A stretch of DNA of 64,000 bases. Source: Streptomyces sp. HM190. Its GTDB lineage: Bacteria > Actinomycetota > Actinomycetes > Streptomycetales > Streptomycetaceae. Below are positions 25,486-34,252 of this stretch, one piece after another. The stretch lies in assembly GCF_009857135.1 (NCBI RefSeq), contig NZ_CP047318.1, forward strand, positions 6,634,001-6,698,000. Reading direction: 5' to 3'. Every line of letters begins with the position of its first letter. Position 1 is the stretch's first letter. The notes beneath the pieces are model-generated. The model did no database searches. It was not told where the DNA came from and saw only the letters and a list, made by a program, of their open reading frames with translations. The position numbers were made by a program, and so were the translations under genes.

Positions 25486-27930
25486 ATGCCCGCCGACCGG
25501 ACGGCGCGGCCACGGGCACGGGACACCGCCGACCCGCCTGCCCGCCCCGCGGCGCGACCGGCCCCCGCCCACCCGCGGGCGCCCGCGCACCGCGGCCACC
25601 CCCACCGCATCGCGGTCATCGGCGGCGGACCGGGCGGCCTCTACGCCGCCGCCCTCCTCAAACGCCTCGACCCCACCCGCGACATCACCGTCTGGGAACG
25701 CAACGCCCCCGACGACACCTTCGGCTTCGGCGTGGTCCTCTCCGACGAGACCCTCGGCGGCATCGAACACGCCGACCCGGTGGTGTACGAGGCGCTGCGC
25801 GCGGACCTCGTGCGCTGGGACGACATCGACGTCGTCCACCGGGGCACCCGCCACACCTCCGGGGGTCACGGCTTCGCCGCCCTCGGCCGCCGCAGACTCC
25901 TGCAGATCCTCCAGGACCGCTGCCGCGCCCTCGGCGTCCGCCTCCGCTTCGGCACGGAAGCGCCCTACCCGGACTGGCTCCGCCAGACGAACGACCTGGT
26001 CATCGCGGCCGACGGTGTGCACAGTGCGACACGCGAGGCGTACGCGGCGGTGTTCCGGCCGGCCATCGAGACCCACCGCTGCCGCTACATCTGGCTGGCC
26101 GCCGACTTCGCCTTCGAGGCGTTCCGCTTCGAGATCCTGGAGACGGAACACGGCTTCATGCAGCTGCACGGCTACCCCTACTCCCGCCCGTCGCCCGACC
26201 GCCACCCCTCGACGCGGACCCCGGGGGCGCGGAACCGGCCCGACGCCTCCACCGTCATCGTCGAGATGCGCGAGGAGGTCTGGCGGGCCGCCGGCTTCGG
26301 GGAACGGGACACCGCCGAGTCCGTGGAACGCTGCGCGAAGCTGTTCTCGGACGCGCTCGGCGGACGCCCGCTGCGCTCCAACAACTCCACCTGGACGACG
26401 TTCCGCACGGTCGTCAACGAACGCTGGTCCCACGGCAACCTGGTCCTCCTCGGCGACGCCGCGCACACCGCGCACTTCTCGATCGGCTCCGGCACGAAGC
26501 TGGCCGTCGAGGACGCCCTGGCGCTGGCCGCCTGCCTGGAGGAACAGCCCGACCTCGACCGGGCGCTGGCCGCCTACGAGGAGGAGCGGCGCCCCGTCGT
26601 CGCCTCGACGCAGCGTGCCGCGCGGGCCAGCCTGGAATGGTTCGAGAACATCGGCCTGTACCGGCGTCAGCCGCCCCGCCAGTTCGCGTTCAACCTGCTC
26701 ACCCGCAGCCGCCGCGTCACCCACGACAACCTCCGGCTGCGCGACGCGCACTTCACGAGCGCCGTCGAACGGGAGTTCGGCTGCCCGCCGGGCACGCCCC
26801 CGATGTTCACGCCCTTCCGGCTGCGCGGTCTGACCCTGCGCAACCGGGTCGTCGTGTCCCCCATGGACATGTACTCGGCCACCGACGGCGTCCCCGGCGA
26901 CTTCCACCTCGTCCACCTGGGCGCACGGGCGCTCGGCGGCGCCGGGCTCGTGATGACCGAGATGGTGTGCGTGAGCCCCGAGGGGCGCATCACCCCCGGC
27001 TGCGCCGGACTGTGGAACGCCCGCCAGGCCGAGGCGTGGCGCCGCGTCGTCACCTTCGTGCACGACCGGGCACCCGGCACGGCCATCGGCGTCCAGCTAG
27101 GCCACTCCGGGCGCAAGGGCTCCACCAAACGCATGTGGGAGGGCATCGACGAGCCGCTGGAGGACGGCAACTGGCCCCTCGTCGCCGCCTCCCCGCTCCC
27201 GCACACCCCGGCGAGCCCCACCCCGCGCGCACTCTCCCGCGCCCAACTCACCGACATACGAGAGCAGTTCACCGCTGCGGCCGGCCGCGCCGCCCGCAGC
27301 GGCTTCGACCTCCTCGAACTGCACTGCGCGCACGGCTATCTGCTCTCCGGTTTCCTCTCCCCGCTGACGAACCGCCGCACCGACCGGTACGGCGGCCCAC
27401 TCGACCGCCGGCTGCGCTACCCCCTCGAAGTGTTCGACGCGGTGCGAGCCGTCTGGCCGGAGGAACGGCCGATGACGGTCCGGATCTCCGCCACGGACTG
27501 GGCGCGGGGCGGCACGACCGCCGACGAGGCCGTGGAGATCGCCCGCGCCTTCGCCGCGCACGGGGCGGACGCCGTCGACGTCTCCACCGGGCAGGTCGTG
27601 GCCGACGAGCGCCCCGCGTACGGCCGCTCGTACCAGACGCCGTACGCGGACCGGATCCGTCACGAGGCGCGGATTCCCGTGATCGCCGTGGGCGCGATCT
27701 CGTCCTGGGACGACGTCAACTCCCTGATCCTCGCCGGCCGTACCGACCTCTGCGCCCTCGGCCGCCCCCACCTCTACGACCCGCACTGGACCCTCCACGC
27801 CGCGGCTGAACAGGGCTACGAGGGCTCGGCCGTGACCTGGCCCGACCCCTACCGGGCGGGAAGCCGCCGCCCGAACACGGGCCGGACCGACGCCCCCAGA
27901 CCGCGGCTCACCCTGGGCGGCGCCCCCTGA
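25486..27930 (+). CDS. aromatic acyl-CoA 5-monooxygenase fused to Old Yellow Enzyme reductase
   Basis: An 814-aa fusion. After a ~40-aa Ala/Pro/Arg tail comes a class A FAD monooxygenase (IGGGPGGLYAA near 44-54; LLGDAAHTAHFSIGSGTK for the second FAD contact near 320-338). From about residue 440 a complete OYE-family NADH:flavin oxidoreductase follows (FTPFRLRGLTLRNR, HSGRKGS, SGFLSPLTNRRTDRYGG). The same architecture is known in 2-aminobenzoyl-CoA monooxygenase/reductase of Azoarcus evansii and in proteins annotated salicylyl-CoA 5-hydroxylase/oxidoreductase. It hydroxylates and reduces the CoA-bound ring, dearomatising it. Confidence 0.88.
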   Translation: MPADRTARPRARDTADPPARPAARPAPAHPRAPAHRGHPHRIAVIGGGPGGLYAAALLKRLDPTRDITVWERNAPDDTFGFGVVLSDETLGGIEHADPVVYEALRADLVRWDDIDVVHRGTRHTSGGHGFAALGRRRLLQILQDRCRALGVRLRFGTEAPYPDWLRQTNDLVIAADGVHSATREAYAAVFRPAIETHRCRYIWLAADFAFEAFRFEILETEHGFMQLHGYPYSRPSPDRHPSTRTPGARNRPDASTVIVEMREEVWRAAGFGERDTAESVERCAKLFSDALGGRPLRSNNSTWTTFRTVVNERWSHGNLVLLGDAAHTAHFSIGSGTKLAVEDALALAACLEEQPDLDRALAAYEEERRPVVASTQRAARASLEWFENIGLYRRQPPRQFAFNLLTRSRRVTHDNLRLRDAHFTSAVEREFGCPPGTPPMFTPFRLRGLTLRNRVVVSPMDMYSATDGVPGDFHLVHLGARALGGAGLVMTEMVCVSPEGRITPGCAGLWNARQAEAWRRVVTFVHDRAPGTAIGVQLGHSGRKGSTKRMWEGIDEPLEDGNWPLVAASPLPHTPASPTPRALSRAQLTDIREQFTAAAGRAARSGFDLLELHCAHGYLLSGFLSPLTNRRTDRYGGPLDRRLRYPLEVFDAVRAVWPEERPMTVRISATDWARGGTTADEAVEIARAFAAHGADAVDVSTGQVVADERPAYGRSYQTPYADRIRHEARIPVIAVGAISSWDDVNSLILAGRTDLCALGRPHLYDPHWTLHAAAEQGYEGSAVTWPDPYRAGSRRPNTGRTDAPRPRLTLGGAP

Positions 27931-27981
27931 CCCCGGCGGTCGCACGGGGCCCGGTCGCACCAGGCCCGCCGACTCCCCGGC

Positions 27982-28009
27982 CGTCCGCCGCACGCCGGTG
28001 TGGCGGACG
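27982..28009. terminator. hairpin between convergent genes
   Basis: CGTCCGCC (27982-27989) pairs perfectly with GGCGGACG (28002-28009) around a 12-base loop, between the stops of the plus-strand oxygenase and the minus-strand PaaX gene. No T-run, as usual in Streptomyces; a bidirectional terminator is likely. Confidence 0.5.
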
Positions 28010-28031
28010 CTGCGCGACCGGGCCCCGGGTT

Positions 28032-28850
28032 CTACGCCCCGAGACCCGCGAACTCCGCCCCCGCGTCCCGCAGCCGTTCGTGCAGGGCCCGGAAGACCGC
28101 CGCCGACCGCACCCCCGGCCAGTCGGCCGGCAGCAGCGCGGCCGGCAGTCCCGGGTCGACGTACGGCAGATGGCGCCAGGAGTCCAGGACCAGCAGGTAG
28201 TCGCGGTACGCCGCCTCCGGCGGGGTGTCGGTGCGGTGCTTCCAGTCGTGCAGCACGGGCGCGTGCCGGTCGAGGAACGCCTCGTGCTGCTTGGCGATCC
28301 CGGCCAGGTCCCACCACCGCGCCACCGCCTCGGCGGTCGCCGCGAACCCCAGGTGCTCGCCCCGGAACAGCTCCACGTACGGGTCGAGCCGCAGCCGGAC
28401 GAGGGTGTGCCGGGTCTCCTCGTACAGCCGGGCGGGCGCGATCCACACGCCCGGCGCGGCCGTGCCGAAGCCGAGGCCGGCGAGCCGGGAGCGCAGCACG
28501 TGCCGCTTCTGCCGCTCGGACTCCGGCACCGAGAACACGGCGAGCACCCAGCCCTCGTCCTGTTCGGGAGCCGTCGCGTAGATCCGCCGGTCGCCGTCCT
28601 CCAGGAGCTGCCGCGCGTCGTCCGACAGCGCGTACCCGGCGGCGCCCGCCGCGGTCCGGGCGGGCAGCAGCAGGCCGCGGCGTTTCAGCCGGGACACCGA
28701 GGAACGGACGGAGGGCGCGTCGACACCCACCGCGGCGAGCAGCCGGATCAGCTCGGAGACGGGCACGGGACCCGGCACCGAACGGCCGTACGCGCCGTAG
28801 AAGGTGACGATGAGCGAACGTGGAGCGTGCTGTTCGGACACGTTGATCAT
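28032..28850 (-). CDS. PaaX-family transcriptional regulator
   Basis: A 272-aa PaaX-type regulator: N-terminal winged helix (PVPVSELIRLLAAVGVDAPSVRSSVSRLKRRG, about 28-59), central PaaX domain (WVLAVFSVPESERQKRHVLRSRLAGLGFG, about 101-129) and C-terminal domain. PaaX proteins repress phenylacetate and related aryl-CoA catabolism and release DNA on binding the aryl-CoA. Here it sits just downstream of the CoA ligase and beside the oxygenase operon, so it is the probable regulator of this island, with the substrate CoA ester as inducer (inference). Confidence 0.88.
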   Translation of the reverse strand: MINVSEQHAPRSLIVTFYGAYGRSVPGPVPVSELIRLLAAVGVDAPSVRSSVSRLKRRGLLLPARTAAGAAGYALSDDARQLLEDGDRRIYATAPEQDEGWVLAVFSVPESERQKRHVLRSRLAGLGFGTAAPGVWIAPARLYEETRHTLVRLRLDPYVELFRGEHLGFAATAEAVARWWDLAGIAKQHEAFLDRHAPVLHDWKHRTDTPPEAAYRDYLLVLDSWRHLPYVDPGLPAALLPADWPGVRSAAVFRALHERLRDAGAEFAGLGA

Positions 28851-28865
28851 TTTAGGTCTTCGGTA

Positions 28866-30464
28866 TCAGTGCTGGTCACCAGCGGTGCGCAGACGGAACC
28901 GCTGGAGTTTTCCGGTCGCCGTGCGCGGCAGGGCGTCCAGGAACACGATCTCGCGCGGACACTTGTAGGGTGCCAGCTCGGTCCTGACGAACGCGCGCAG
29001 CGCCTCGCCGTCCCGCTCGGCCCCCGCCGCGACGACCACGTACGCGACGGCGACCTGCCCGCGCGCCTCGTCGGGCCGTCCCACGACCGCCGCCTCCAGC
29101 ACCTGCGGATGGCGCAGCAGGGCGTCCTCGACCTCCGGTCCCGCGATGTTGTACCCGGCGGAGACGATCATGTCGTCCGCGCGCGCGACATAGCGGAAGT
29201 ACCCGTCCGGCTGACGGACATAGGTGTCGCCGGTGACGTTCCAGCCGCCGCGCACGTACTCCCGCTGCCGTTCGTCGGCGAGGTAACGGCACCCCACGGG
29301 CCCGCGCACCGCGAGCAGCCCCTGCTCCCCGTCCGGCACCGGCACCCCGTCGGCGTCCTGCACGCGCGCGTGCCACCCCGGTACGGGAACCCCGGTGGTG
29401 CCGGGCCGTACGGCGTCGTCGGCGGCGGAGATGAAGATGTGCAGCAGCTCGGTCGCACCGATGCCGTTGATGATCCGCAGCCCGGTCCGCTCGTGCCAGG
29501 CCCGCCAGGTGGCCGCCGGGAGGTTCTCACCCGCCGACACGCACCGCCGCAGCGCCGACAGGTCGTGCCCGTCCAGGTCGCCGAGCATCGCCCGGTACGC
29601 CGTCGGCGCGGTGAACAGCACCGACACCCGGTGCTCCGCGAGCGCCGGCAGCAGCTGTCTCGGGCCCGCCTGTTCGAGCAGCAGGGAGCTGGCCCCCGCC
29701 CGCATCGGGAACACGACGAGCCCGCCGAGGCCGAAGGTGAAGCCGAGCGGGGGAGACCCGGCGAACAGGTCGTCGGCCCGGGGCCGCAGGACGTGCCGGG
29801 AGAAGGTGTCCGCCACGGCCAGGACGTCCCGGTGGAAGTGCACGCATCCCTTGGGCCGCCCGGTCGTACCGGAGGTGAAGGCGATCAGCGCCACGTCCTC
29901 GGCCGCCGTGCCGACCGCCGCGAACGGCCCGTCCGGCGCGGGCAGCCGGAGCAGGTCCCGCGGCCCGTCCCCGCCGTACGTCGTGATCCTCAGCCCGGGT
30001 ACCTCGGCCTTCACCAGGTCGTCCACGGAGCGGACGTCGCACAGCGCGTGCGTGACCCGCGCCAGCTCACAGACCCTCACCAGCTCGTACGGCCGCTGCT
30101 GTGCGAGCACCGTCACCGCGATCGCCCCCGCCTTGAGCACCGCCAGCCAGCAGGCGGCCAGCCAGGGCGTGGTGGGCCCGCGCAGCAGGACCCGGTTCCC
30201 CGGGACGACCCCGAGTGCGGTGGTCAGGAGATGGGCGACCCGGTCGACGCGGGCGGAGAGCTCCCCGTACGTCCAGGTCTCCCCGGCGGGCGTGCGGAAG
30301 ACGGGGCGGCCGGGGTCGGTGCCACCGAGCAGTTCGGCGGCGGCGTTGAGCCGGTCGGGATAGCGCAGCTCGGGAAGGTCGAACACCAGATCGGGCCACT
30401 GGTCCGGGGGCGGCAGGCGGTCGCGGGCGAAGGTGTCGACATGGGCGGTGACCCTGGACTTCAT
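28866..30464 (-). CDS. benzoate/2-aminobenzoate-type CoA ligase (AMP-binding)
   Basis: A 532-aa acyl-adenylate-forming enzyme. The P-loop-like LIAFTSGTTGRPKGC is near residues 189-203, A5 region NGIGATELLHIF near 335, A8 GGWNVTGDTYVRQPDGYFRYVAR near 420-442, and the catalytic Lys lies in PRTATGKLQRF near the C-terminus. The NGIGATELLHIF signature and overall look match the benzoate-CoA ligase branch. It would activate the aromatic acid for the oxygenase fusion. It is followed on the same strand by the PaaX gene and has its own promoter in the divergent region upstream. Confidence 0.88.
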   Translation of the reverse strand: MKSRVTAHVDTFARDRLPPPDQWPDLVFDLPELRYPDRLNAAAELLGGTDPGRPVFRTPAGETWTYGELSARVDRVAHLLTTALGVVPGNRVLLRGPTTPWLAACWLAVLKAGAIAVTVLAQQRPYELVRVCELARVTHALCDVRSVDDLVKAEVPGLRITTYGGDGPRDLLRLPAPDGPFAAVGTAAEDVALIAFTSGTTGRPKGCVHFHRDVLAVADTFSRHVLRPRADDLFAGSPPLGFTFGLGGLVVFPMRAGASSLLLEQAGPRQLLPALAEHRVSVLFTAPTAYRAMLGDLDGHDLSALRRCVSAGENLPAATWRAWHERTGLRIINGIGATELLHIFISAADDAVRPGTTGVPVPGWHARVQDADGVPVPDGEQGLLAVRGPVGCRYLADERQREYVRGGWNVTGDTYVRQPDGYFRYVARADDMIVSAGYNIAGPEVEDALLRHPQVLEAAVVGRPDEARGQVAVAYVVVAAGAERDGEALRAFVRTELAPYKCPREIVFLDALPRTATGKLQRFRLRTAGDQH

Positions 30465-30566
30465 GACGTTCGCCCCCTGCTCGGTCCCTGCGGCGGTGGA
30501 CGCGCACGCGGTGGTGGACCCGCATGCGGTGGGTGGACTCGCACGTCGTGACGGGCTCGCACCTGG

Positions 30567-30594
30567 AGCGTATCGCCTTGGTGACGGCAGTCAA
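30567..30594 (-). promoter_or_regulatory. promoter of the CoA ligase-paaX operon
   Basis: Reading the minus strand: TTGACT (30594-30589), 16 bases, then TACGCT (30572-30567). Both hexamers fit the Streptomyces housekeeping consensus. They lie about 100 bp upstream of the ligase start, in the region shared with the divergent acyl-CoA dehydrogenase gene. Confidence 0.5.
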
Positions 30595-30641
30595 CAGATC
30601 GCGATAACCTGAAGCGGCCCGATGGGGGAGAGGGGACGGCA

Positions 30642-31781
30642 ATGACCGCATTCTCGCTCGAACCGGAGCAACTCGCCCGGTGCGCCGACCTGCGCGCCCT
30701 GGCCGCCGACCGGCTGCGCCCCCTCGCCGGGAAGGGCGAACCCGGCCGCGTCAACCGCCCCCTCGTCGCCGAACTCGGCCGACTGGGCCTGCTGCGCCGC
30801 CTGTTCACCTCCGGCGCCCTCGACCTCTGCCTGATGCGCGAGTCCCTGGCCTACGCCTGCACCGAGGCCGAGACCGCGCTCGCCCTCCAGGGGCTGGGCG
30901 CCCACCCCGTCCACGCCCACGGCACCGACACCCAGCGCGCCCGCTGGCTCCCCCGGGTCAGTGACGGCGACGCGGTCGCGGCCTTCGCGCTCAGCGAGCC
31001 CGGCGCCGGTTCGGACGCGGCGGCGCTGGAGCTGAGGGCCGAGCCCGACGGCCCCGGCCGCTGGCGGCTCACCGGAGAGAAGTGCTGGATCTCCAACGCC
31101 CCCGAGGCCGACCTCTACACCGTCTTCGCCCGCACCACCCCCGCCGCGGGCGCCCGCGGCGTCACCGCCTTCCTGCTCCCCGCCGACCGTCCCGGCCTCA
31201 CCGGTACCCCGCTCGACATGCTGTCCCCGCACCCCATCGGCGCCCTCGCCCTCGACGCCGTCCCGGTCACCGCGGACGACGTCCTCGGCACGCCCGACCG
31301 GGGCTTCCGCGTCGCCATGGGCACCCTCAACCTGTTCCGCCCCAGCGTCGGCGCCTTCGCGGTCGGCATGGCCCAGGCGGCCCTCGACGCCACCCTCACC
31401 CACACCGCCCGGCGCGAGGCGTTCGGCGGGAAGCTGCGCGACCTGCAGACCGTCGCCCACCAGGTCGCCGAGATGGCGCTGCGCACGGAGGCCGCCCGGC
31501 TCATGGTCTACGCGGCGGCCACGGCGTACGACTCCGGCGCCCCGGACGTCCCCGGCCGAGCGGCGATGGCGAAGCTGCTGGCCACGGAGACCGCCCAGTA
31601 CGTCGTCGACGCGGCCGTCCAACTGCACGGCGCCCGCGCGCTGCGCCGCGGCCACCTCCTCGAACACCTCTACCGGGAGGTGCGGGCGCCACGGATCTAC
31701 GAAGGAGCGAGCGAGGTGCAACGGGCCGTCATCGCGAAGGAGTTGTACGCACGGACCGCGGAACGGGAGCCGTCGTCATGA
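30642..31781 (+). CDS. acyl-CoA dehydrogenase family protein
   Basis: A 379-aa flavoprotein of the acyl-CoA dehydrogenase superfamily. FAD/substrate motifs AFALSEPGAGSDAAALE (near 114-130) and WISNAPEADLYTVFART are in place, and the C-terminus carries YREVRAPRIYEGASEVQRAVIA, the typical quinoprotein-like end. The Glu base cannot be assigned with certainty. It is divergent from the CoA ligase and overlaps the RidA gene by ATGA. In this island it probably oxidises a dearomatised CoA intermediate on the way to ring opening. Confidence 0.87.
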   Translation: MTAFSLEPEQLARCADLRALAADRLRPLAGKGEPGRVNRPLVAELGRLGLLRRLFTSGALDLCLMRESLAYACTEAETALALQGLGAHPVHAHGTDTQRARWLPRVSDGDAVAAFALSEPGAGSDAAALELRAEPDGPGRWRLTGEKCWISNAPEADLYTVFARTTPAAGARGVTAFLLPADRPGLTGTPLDMLSPHPIGALALDAVPVTADDVLGTPDRGFRVAMGTLNLFRPSVGAFAVGMAQAALDATLTHTARREAFGGKLRDLQTVAHQVAEMALRTEAARLMVYAAATAYDSGAPDVPGRAAMAKLLATETAQYVVDAAVQLHGARALRRGHLLEHLYREVRAPRIYEGASEVQRAVIAKELYARTAEREPSS

Positions 31782-32176
31782 GCGTCGAACGGGTGAACCC
31801 GGCCCAGCTGCCGCCGCCCACCGGTTTCTCGCACGCGGTGGTGGCCACGGGGGGCCGGGTGGTCTTCCTGGCGGGCCAGACCGCGCTCGACGTGGACGGC
31901 AAGGTCGTGGGGGAGACGCTGGTCGAGCAGTTCGAGCGGGCGCTCGGCAATCTGCTGACCGCACTGGAGGCCGCCGGCGGCACACCGGCCGACCTGGCCC
32001 GCGTCACCGTCTACGCCACGGACGTGGCCGACTACCGCGCCCATGTGTCGCGGCTCGGCCAGGTGTGGCGGCGGCTGGCGGGCCGGGACTATCCCGCCAT
32101 GGCCGTCGTCGGTGTCGTCCGGCTCTGGGACGAACGGGCCCTGGTCGAACTGGACGGCTTCGCGGTCCTGCCGTAG
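31778..32176 (+). CDS. RidA/YjgF-family imine deaminase
   Basis: A 132-aa protein of the RidA family, trimeric enzymes that hydrolyse reactive enamines/imines to ketones and ammonia. Visible landmarks: VFLAGQTALDVDGKVVG and LEAAGGTPADLARVTVYATDV, with the carboxylate-binding Arg expected near residue 105 not certain in this alignment (RDYPAMAVVGVVRLW). It overlaps the acyl-CoA dehydrogenase gene by ATGA. Its presence in an aryl-CoA degradation island suggests an amino-substituted intermediate, consistent with 2-aminobenzoate rather than salicylate. Confidence 0.87.
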   Translation: MSVERVNPAQLPPPTGFSHAVVATGGRVVFLAGQTALDVDGKVVGETLVEQFERALGNLLTALEAAGGTPADLARVTVYATDVADYRAHVSRLGQVWRRLAGRDYPAMAVVGVVRLWDERALVELDGFAVLP

Positions 32177-32224
32177 CCCGCGGCGCGCCGGGCGGTCACG
32201 ACCGGGCCGGTCCCCGGTGGCCCA

Positions 32225-32254
32225 GTGACCGAGTGACCGAGTGACCGAGTGACC
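32225..32254. repeat. 8-bp tandem repeat GTGACCGA
   Basis: Four tandem copies of GTGACCGA (the last altered) lie between the stop of the ridA gene and the end of the DUF5999 gene. Non-coding. Confidence 0.8.
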
Positions 32255-32262
32255 CGGCGGTC

Positions 32263-32451
32263 TCAGGCGGCGACGGTGAGCCGGCTCGGGGCGACGACAC
32301 GGCCGTCGGGCAGGATCTCACCGGTGTCGTCGAAGACGATCGCCCCGTTGCACAGCAGGTTCCAGCCCTGCTCGGGGTGGAAGGCCACGATGTGCGCGGC
32401 GTCGGCGTTCGTGCTGTCGGCGGCGGGGCACAGGGGCTGGTGTGAACACAT
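32263..32451 (-). CDS. DUF5999 family protein
   Basis: A 62-aa Streptomyces-conserved small protein. It starts MCSHQPLCPAADSTN with a Cys-His-x6-Cys arrangement that may bind metal, then HHPEQGW-like FHPEQGWNLLCNGAIVFDDTG and a conserved LPDGRVVAP end. ATG 32451 follows GGAGGTG. The function is not known. It is monocistronic, near a secreted DUF6299 protein. Confidence 0.8.
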   Translation of the reverse strand: MCSHQPLCPAADSTNADAAHIVAFHPEQGWNLLCNGAIVFDDTGEILPDGRVVAPSRLTVAA

Positions 32452-32705
32452 GGCGCACCTCCACGTCATCGTGAGTGCCGGCGGTGAGTCACCGCCTCGC
32501 GGCACTGACGATGCCCGCCCGCGGAACGCGGCGACAAGGCGTCGCGGCGAGACGTGACAACACCCGGACGTCCTGTGACACGACGCGGACACAGCCCGGG
32601 GTGTACGGGGGACGGCGGATGCGACGCGCCGACCCAGGGGTGATGATCGCCATCGCCGCACGGTGTGGCCGGTACCTCTGTAGGCCCCGTTCAAGGAGGT
32701 CATCC

Positions 32706-33143
32706 ATGCTCGCTCCCCACGTGCGCCGGGTGCTCGGCACGGCCGCCGGTGCCGCGCTGCTGATGTGCGCCGCCACACCGTCCGCCGGTGCCGCGGCCGA
32801 ACCGTCGGAGACGGTGACGGTCGACGCCACCGGGAAGGTCGCCCCCGACGGCACCCTCACCCTGTCCGGTACCTACCGCTGCCTCGGCGGCAGCGGGCCC
32901 GTCTTCGTCTCGTCGTCGCTGCGGCAGGGCGACAGCCGGGTCCGCACGGGCGTCGGTGGCTCCACGGCGGTCTGCGACGGCGCCGACCACAGATGGACCC
33001 ACACCGACAGGGCCGAGCCGGGCCGCTTCAAGCCGGGGCCGGCCCGGGTGGAGGCCACCGTCATGGAACTGTCCGTCGGGTCACTGCCGCTGCCCCGTTT
33101 CCACGCCGTCCGCCAGCAGGACGTCACCCTCGTCGAGGGCTGA
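32706..33143 (+). CDS. secreted DUF6299-like protein
   Basis: A 145-aa exported protein. The signal peptide (MLAPHVRRVLGTAAGAALL, cleavage after SAGAAA) is followed by a small beta-rich domain that starts VTVDATGKVAPDGTLTLSGTYRC and has a second Cys in STAVCDGADH, probably forming a disulfide. No membrane anchor follows. ATG 32706 has a perfect AAGGAGGT ribosome site at 32693-32700. Function unknown; DUF6299 assignment is from memory. A strong terminator hairpin follows. Confidence 0.7.
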   Translation: MLAPHVRRVLGTAAGAALLMCAATPSAGAAAEPSETVTVDATGKVAPDGTLTLSGTYRCLGGSGPVFVSSSLRQGDSRVRTGVGGSTAVCDGADHRWTHTDRAEPGRFKPGPARVEATVMELSVGSLPLPRFHAVRQQDVTLVEG

Positions 33144-33170
33144 GCCCCAGGACGCCCAGGACACCGAAGG

Positions 33171-33206
33171 CGAAGGGCACCGGCGGACTGCCGCCGGTGC
33201 CCTTCG
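33171..33206. terminator. perfect 16-bp terminator hairpin between convergent genes
   Basis: CGAAGGGCACCGGCGG (33171-33186) pairs perfectly with CCGCCGGTGCCCTTCG (33191-33206) around a 4-base loop. It lies between the DUF6299 gene (plus) and carbonic anhydrase (minus), so it should stop transcription from both sides. Confidence 0.85.
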
Positions 33207-33238
33207 GTCCGCCCCCGCTCCGTCCGTCCCGCGGCGGA

Positions 33239-34048
33239 CTACTTCAGCAGGTGCACCCGCTGGGTGGTCAGGTCGTAGCGGGCGCCGACGACGGCCACCT
33301 CGCCCGTCCTCACCTTCGCGGCGAGGTCGGGCTCGGCCGCCAGCTTCGAGCGGACCAGCCGGACGTTCGCGTCGACGGTCGCCGCCACACGGGCGTCGCC
33401 CTCCACGTGGTGGTCGATCGCCGGGCGGATCTGGTCGGCCACGTACTGGATGTGGGCCGGCAGTTCCTCACCGGTGCTGTCCGCCCGGACGGCCGCCTTC
33501 ACGGCACCGCAGGACTGGTGGCCGAGCACCATCACCAGCGGGATGTCCAGTTCGAGCACGCCGTAGGCGACGCTGCCGAGCACCGCCTCGTCGAGTACCT
33601 CGCCCGCGCTGCGCACGGTCATGAGATCGCCGAGCCCTTGGTCGAAGACCAGCTCCGGGGGCACGCGGGAGTCGATGCAGCCGAGGATGAGCGCGAAGGG
33701 GTGCTGACCGGTCGTCAGGGCCCTGCGGGTGGTGGCGTCCTGGTCGGGGTGCTGCTGGTGGAAGGTCCGCCACCGGCGGTTGCCCTTCGACAGTTCCCGC
33801 AGCGCCTTCTCGGGAGTGTCCGGCCGGGTGGGGGCGGCGGCCGGGGTGGAGCGTGTGGTGCGGGAGCCGGGTTCCGCCTCGGCGGGGAAGGCGCCGACCG
33901 CGAGTCCGCTGCCGAGGACGGCGGTGCCCGCGAGCGCGGCACGCAGCAGCGACCGGCGCCCGCGGGGCCGCGGGAGGGATATCGGGCCGTCGGCGGAACC
34001 TGACGCCTCGGCGTCGTCGCCCCTGTGAGGTGCTTGGTCAGAGTTCAC
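33239..34048 (-). CDS. Tat-exported beta-class carbonic anhydrase
   Basis: A 269-aa zinc enzyme that interconverts CO2 and bicarbonate. The N-terminus carries a twin-arginine signal (RGRRSLLRAALAGTAVLGSG, near 29-48), so it is exported folded. The catalytic domain starts near residue 75. Zinc ligands are Cys124 in ILGCIDSR, with Asp126/Arg128 as the dyad, and His177/Cys180 in LGHQSCGAV. Most bacterial beta carbonic anhydrases are cytoplasmic, so export is the notable point. It has no operon partners. Confidence 0.9.
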   Translation of the reverse strand: MNSDQAPHRGDDAEASGSADGPISLPRPRGRRSLLRAALAGTAVLGSGLAVGAFPAEAEPGSRTTRSTPAAAPTRPDTPEKALRELSKGNRRWRTFHQQHPDQDATTRRALTTGQHPFALILGCIDSRVPPELVFDQGLGDLMTVRSAGEVLDEAVLGSVAYGVLELDIPLVMVLGHQSCGAVKAAVRADSTGEELPAHIQYVADQIRPAIDHHVEGDARVAATVDANVRLVRSKLAAEPDLAAKVRTGEVAVVGARYDLTTQRVHLLK

Positions 34049-34252
34049 GCGCAGGAACGTACGTCCGGGCGCACGTCTGAACGTTCGCCTTGCGGAATCA
34101 TGGCCGAGCGTTGATCAGCCATGGTCGGCCGTTGAACCGTTCTTGGCCGACTGCGGGAGAGGTCTTGGACAGTCCGTCATCCGTCGTTCGCCCGGCGGGG
34201 GGAGCGCTCCCAGCGGCGCGGCGGCCCTGTCGCGGGCCGGGAGGCGCCGGGC

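Noticed and set aside
32225..32254. CRISPR-like repeat
   Set aside because: Eight-base tandem units without spacers; simple slippage repeat.
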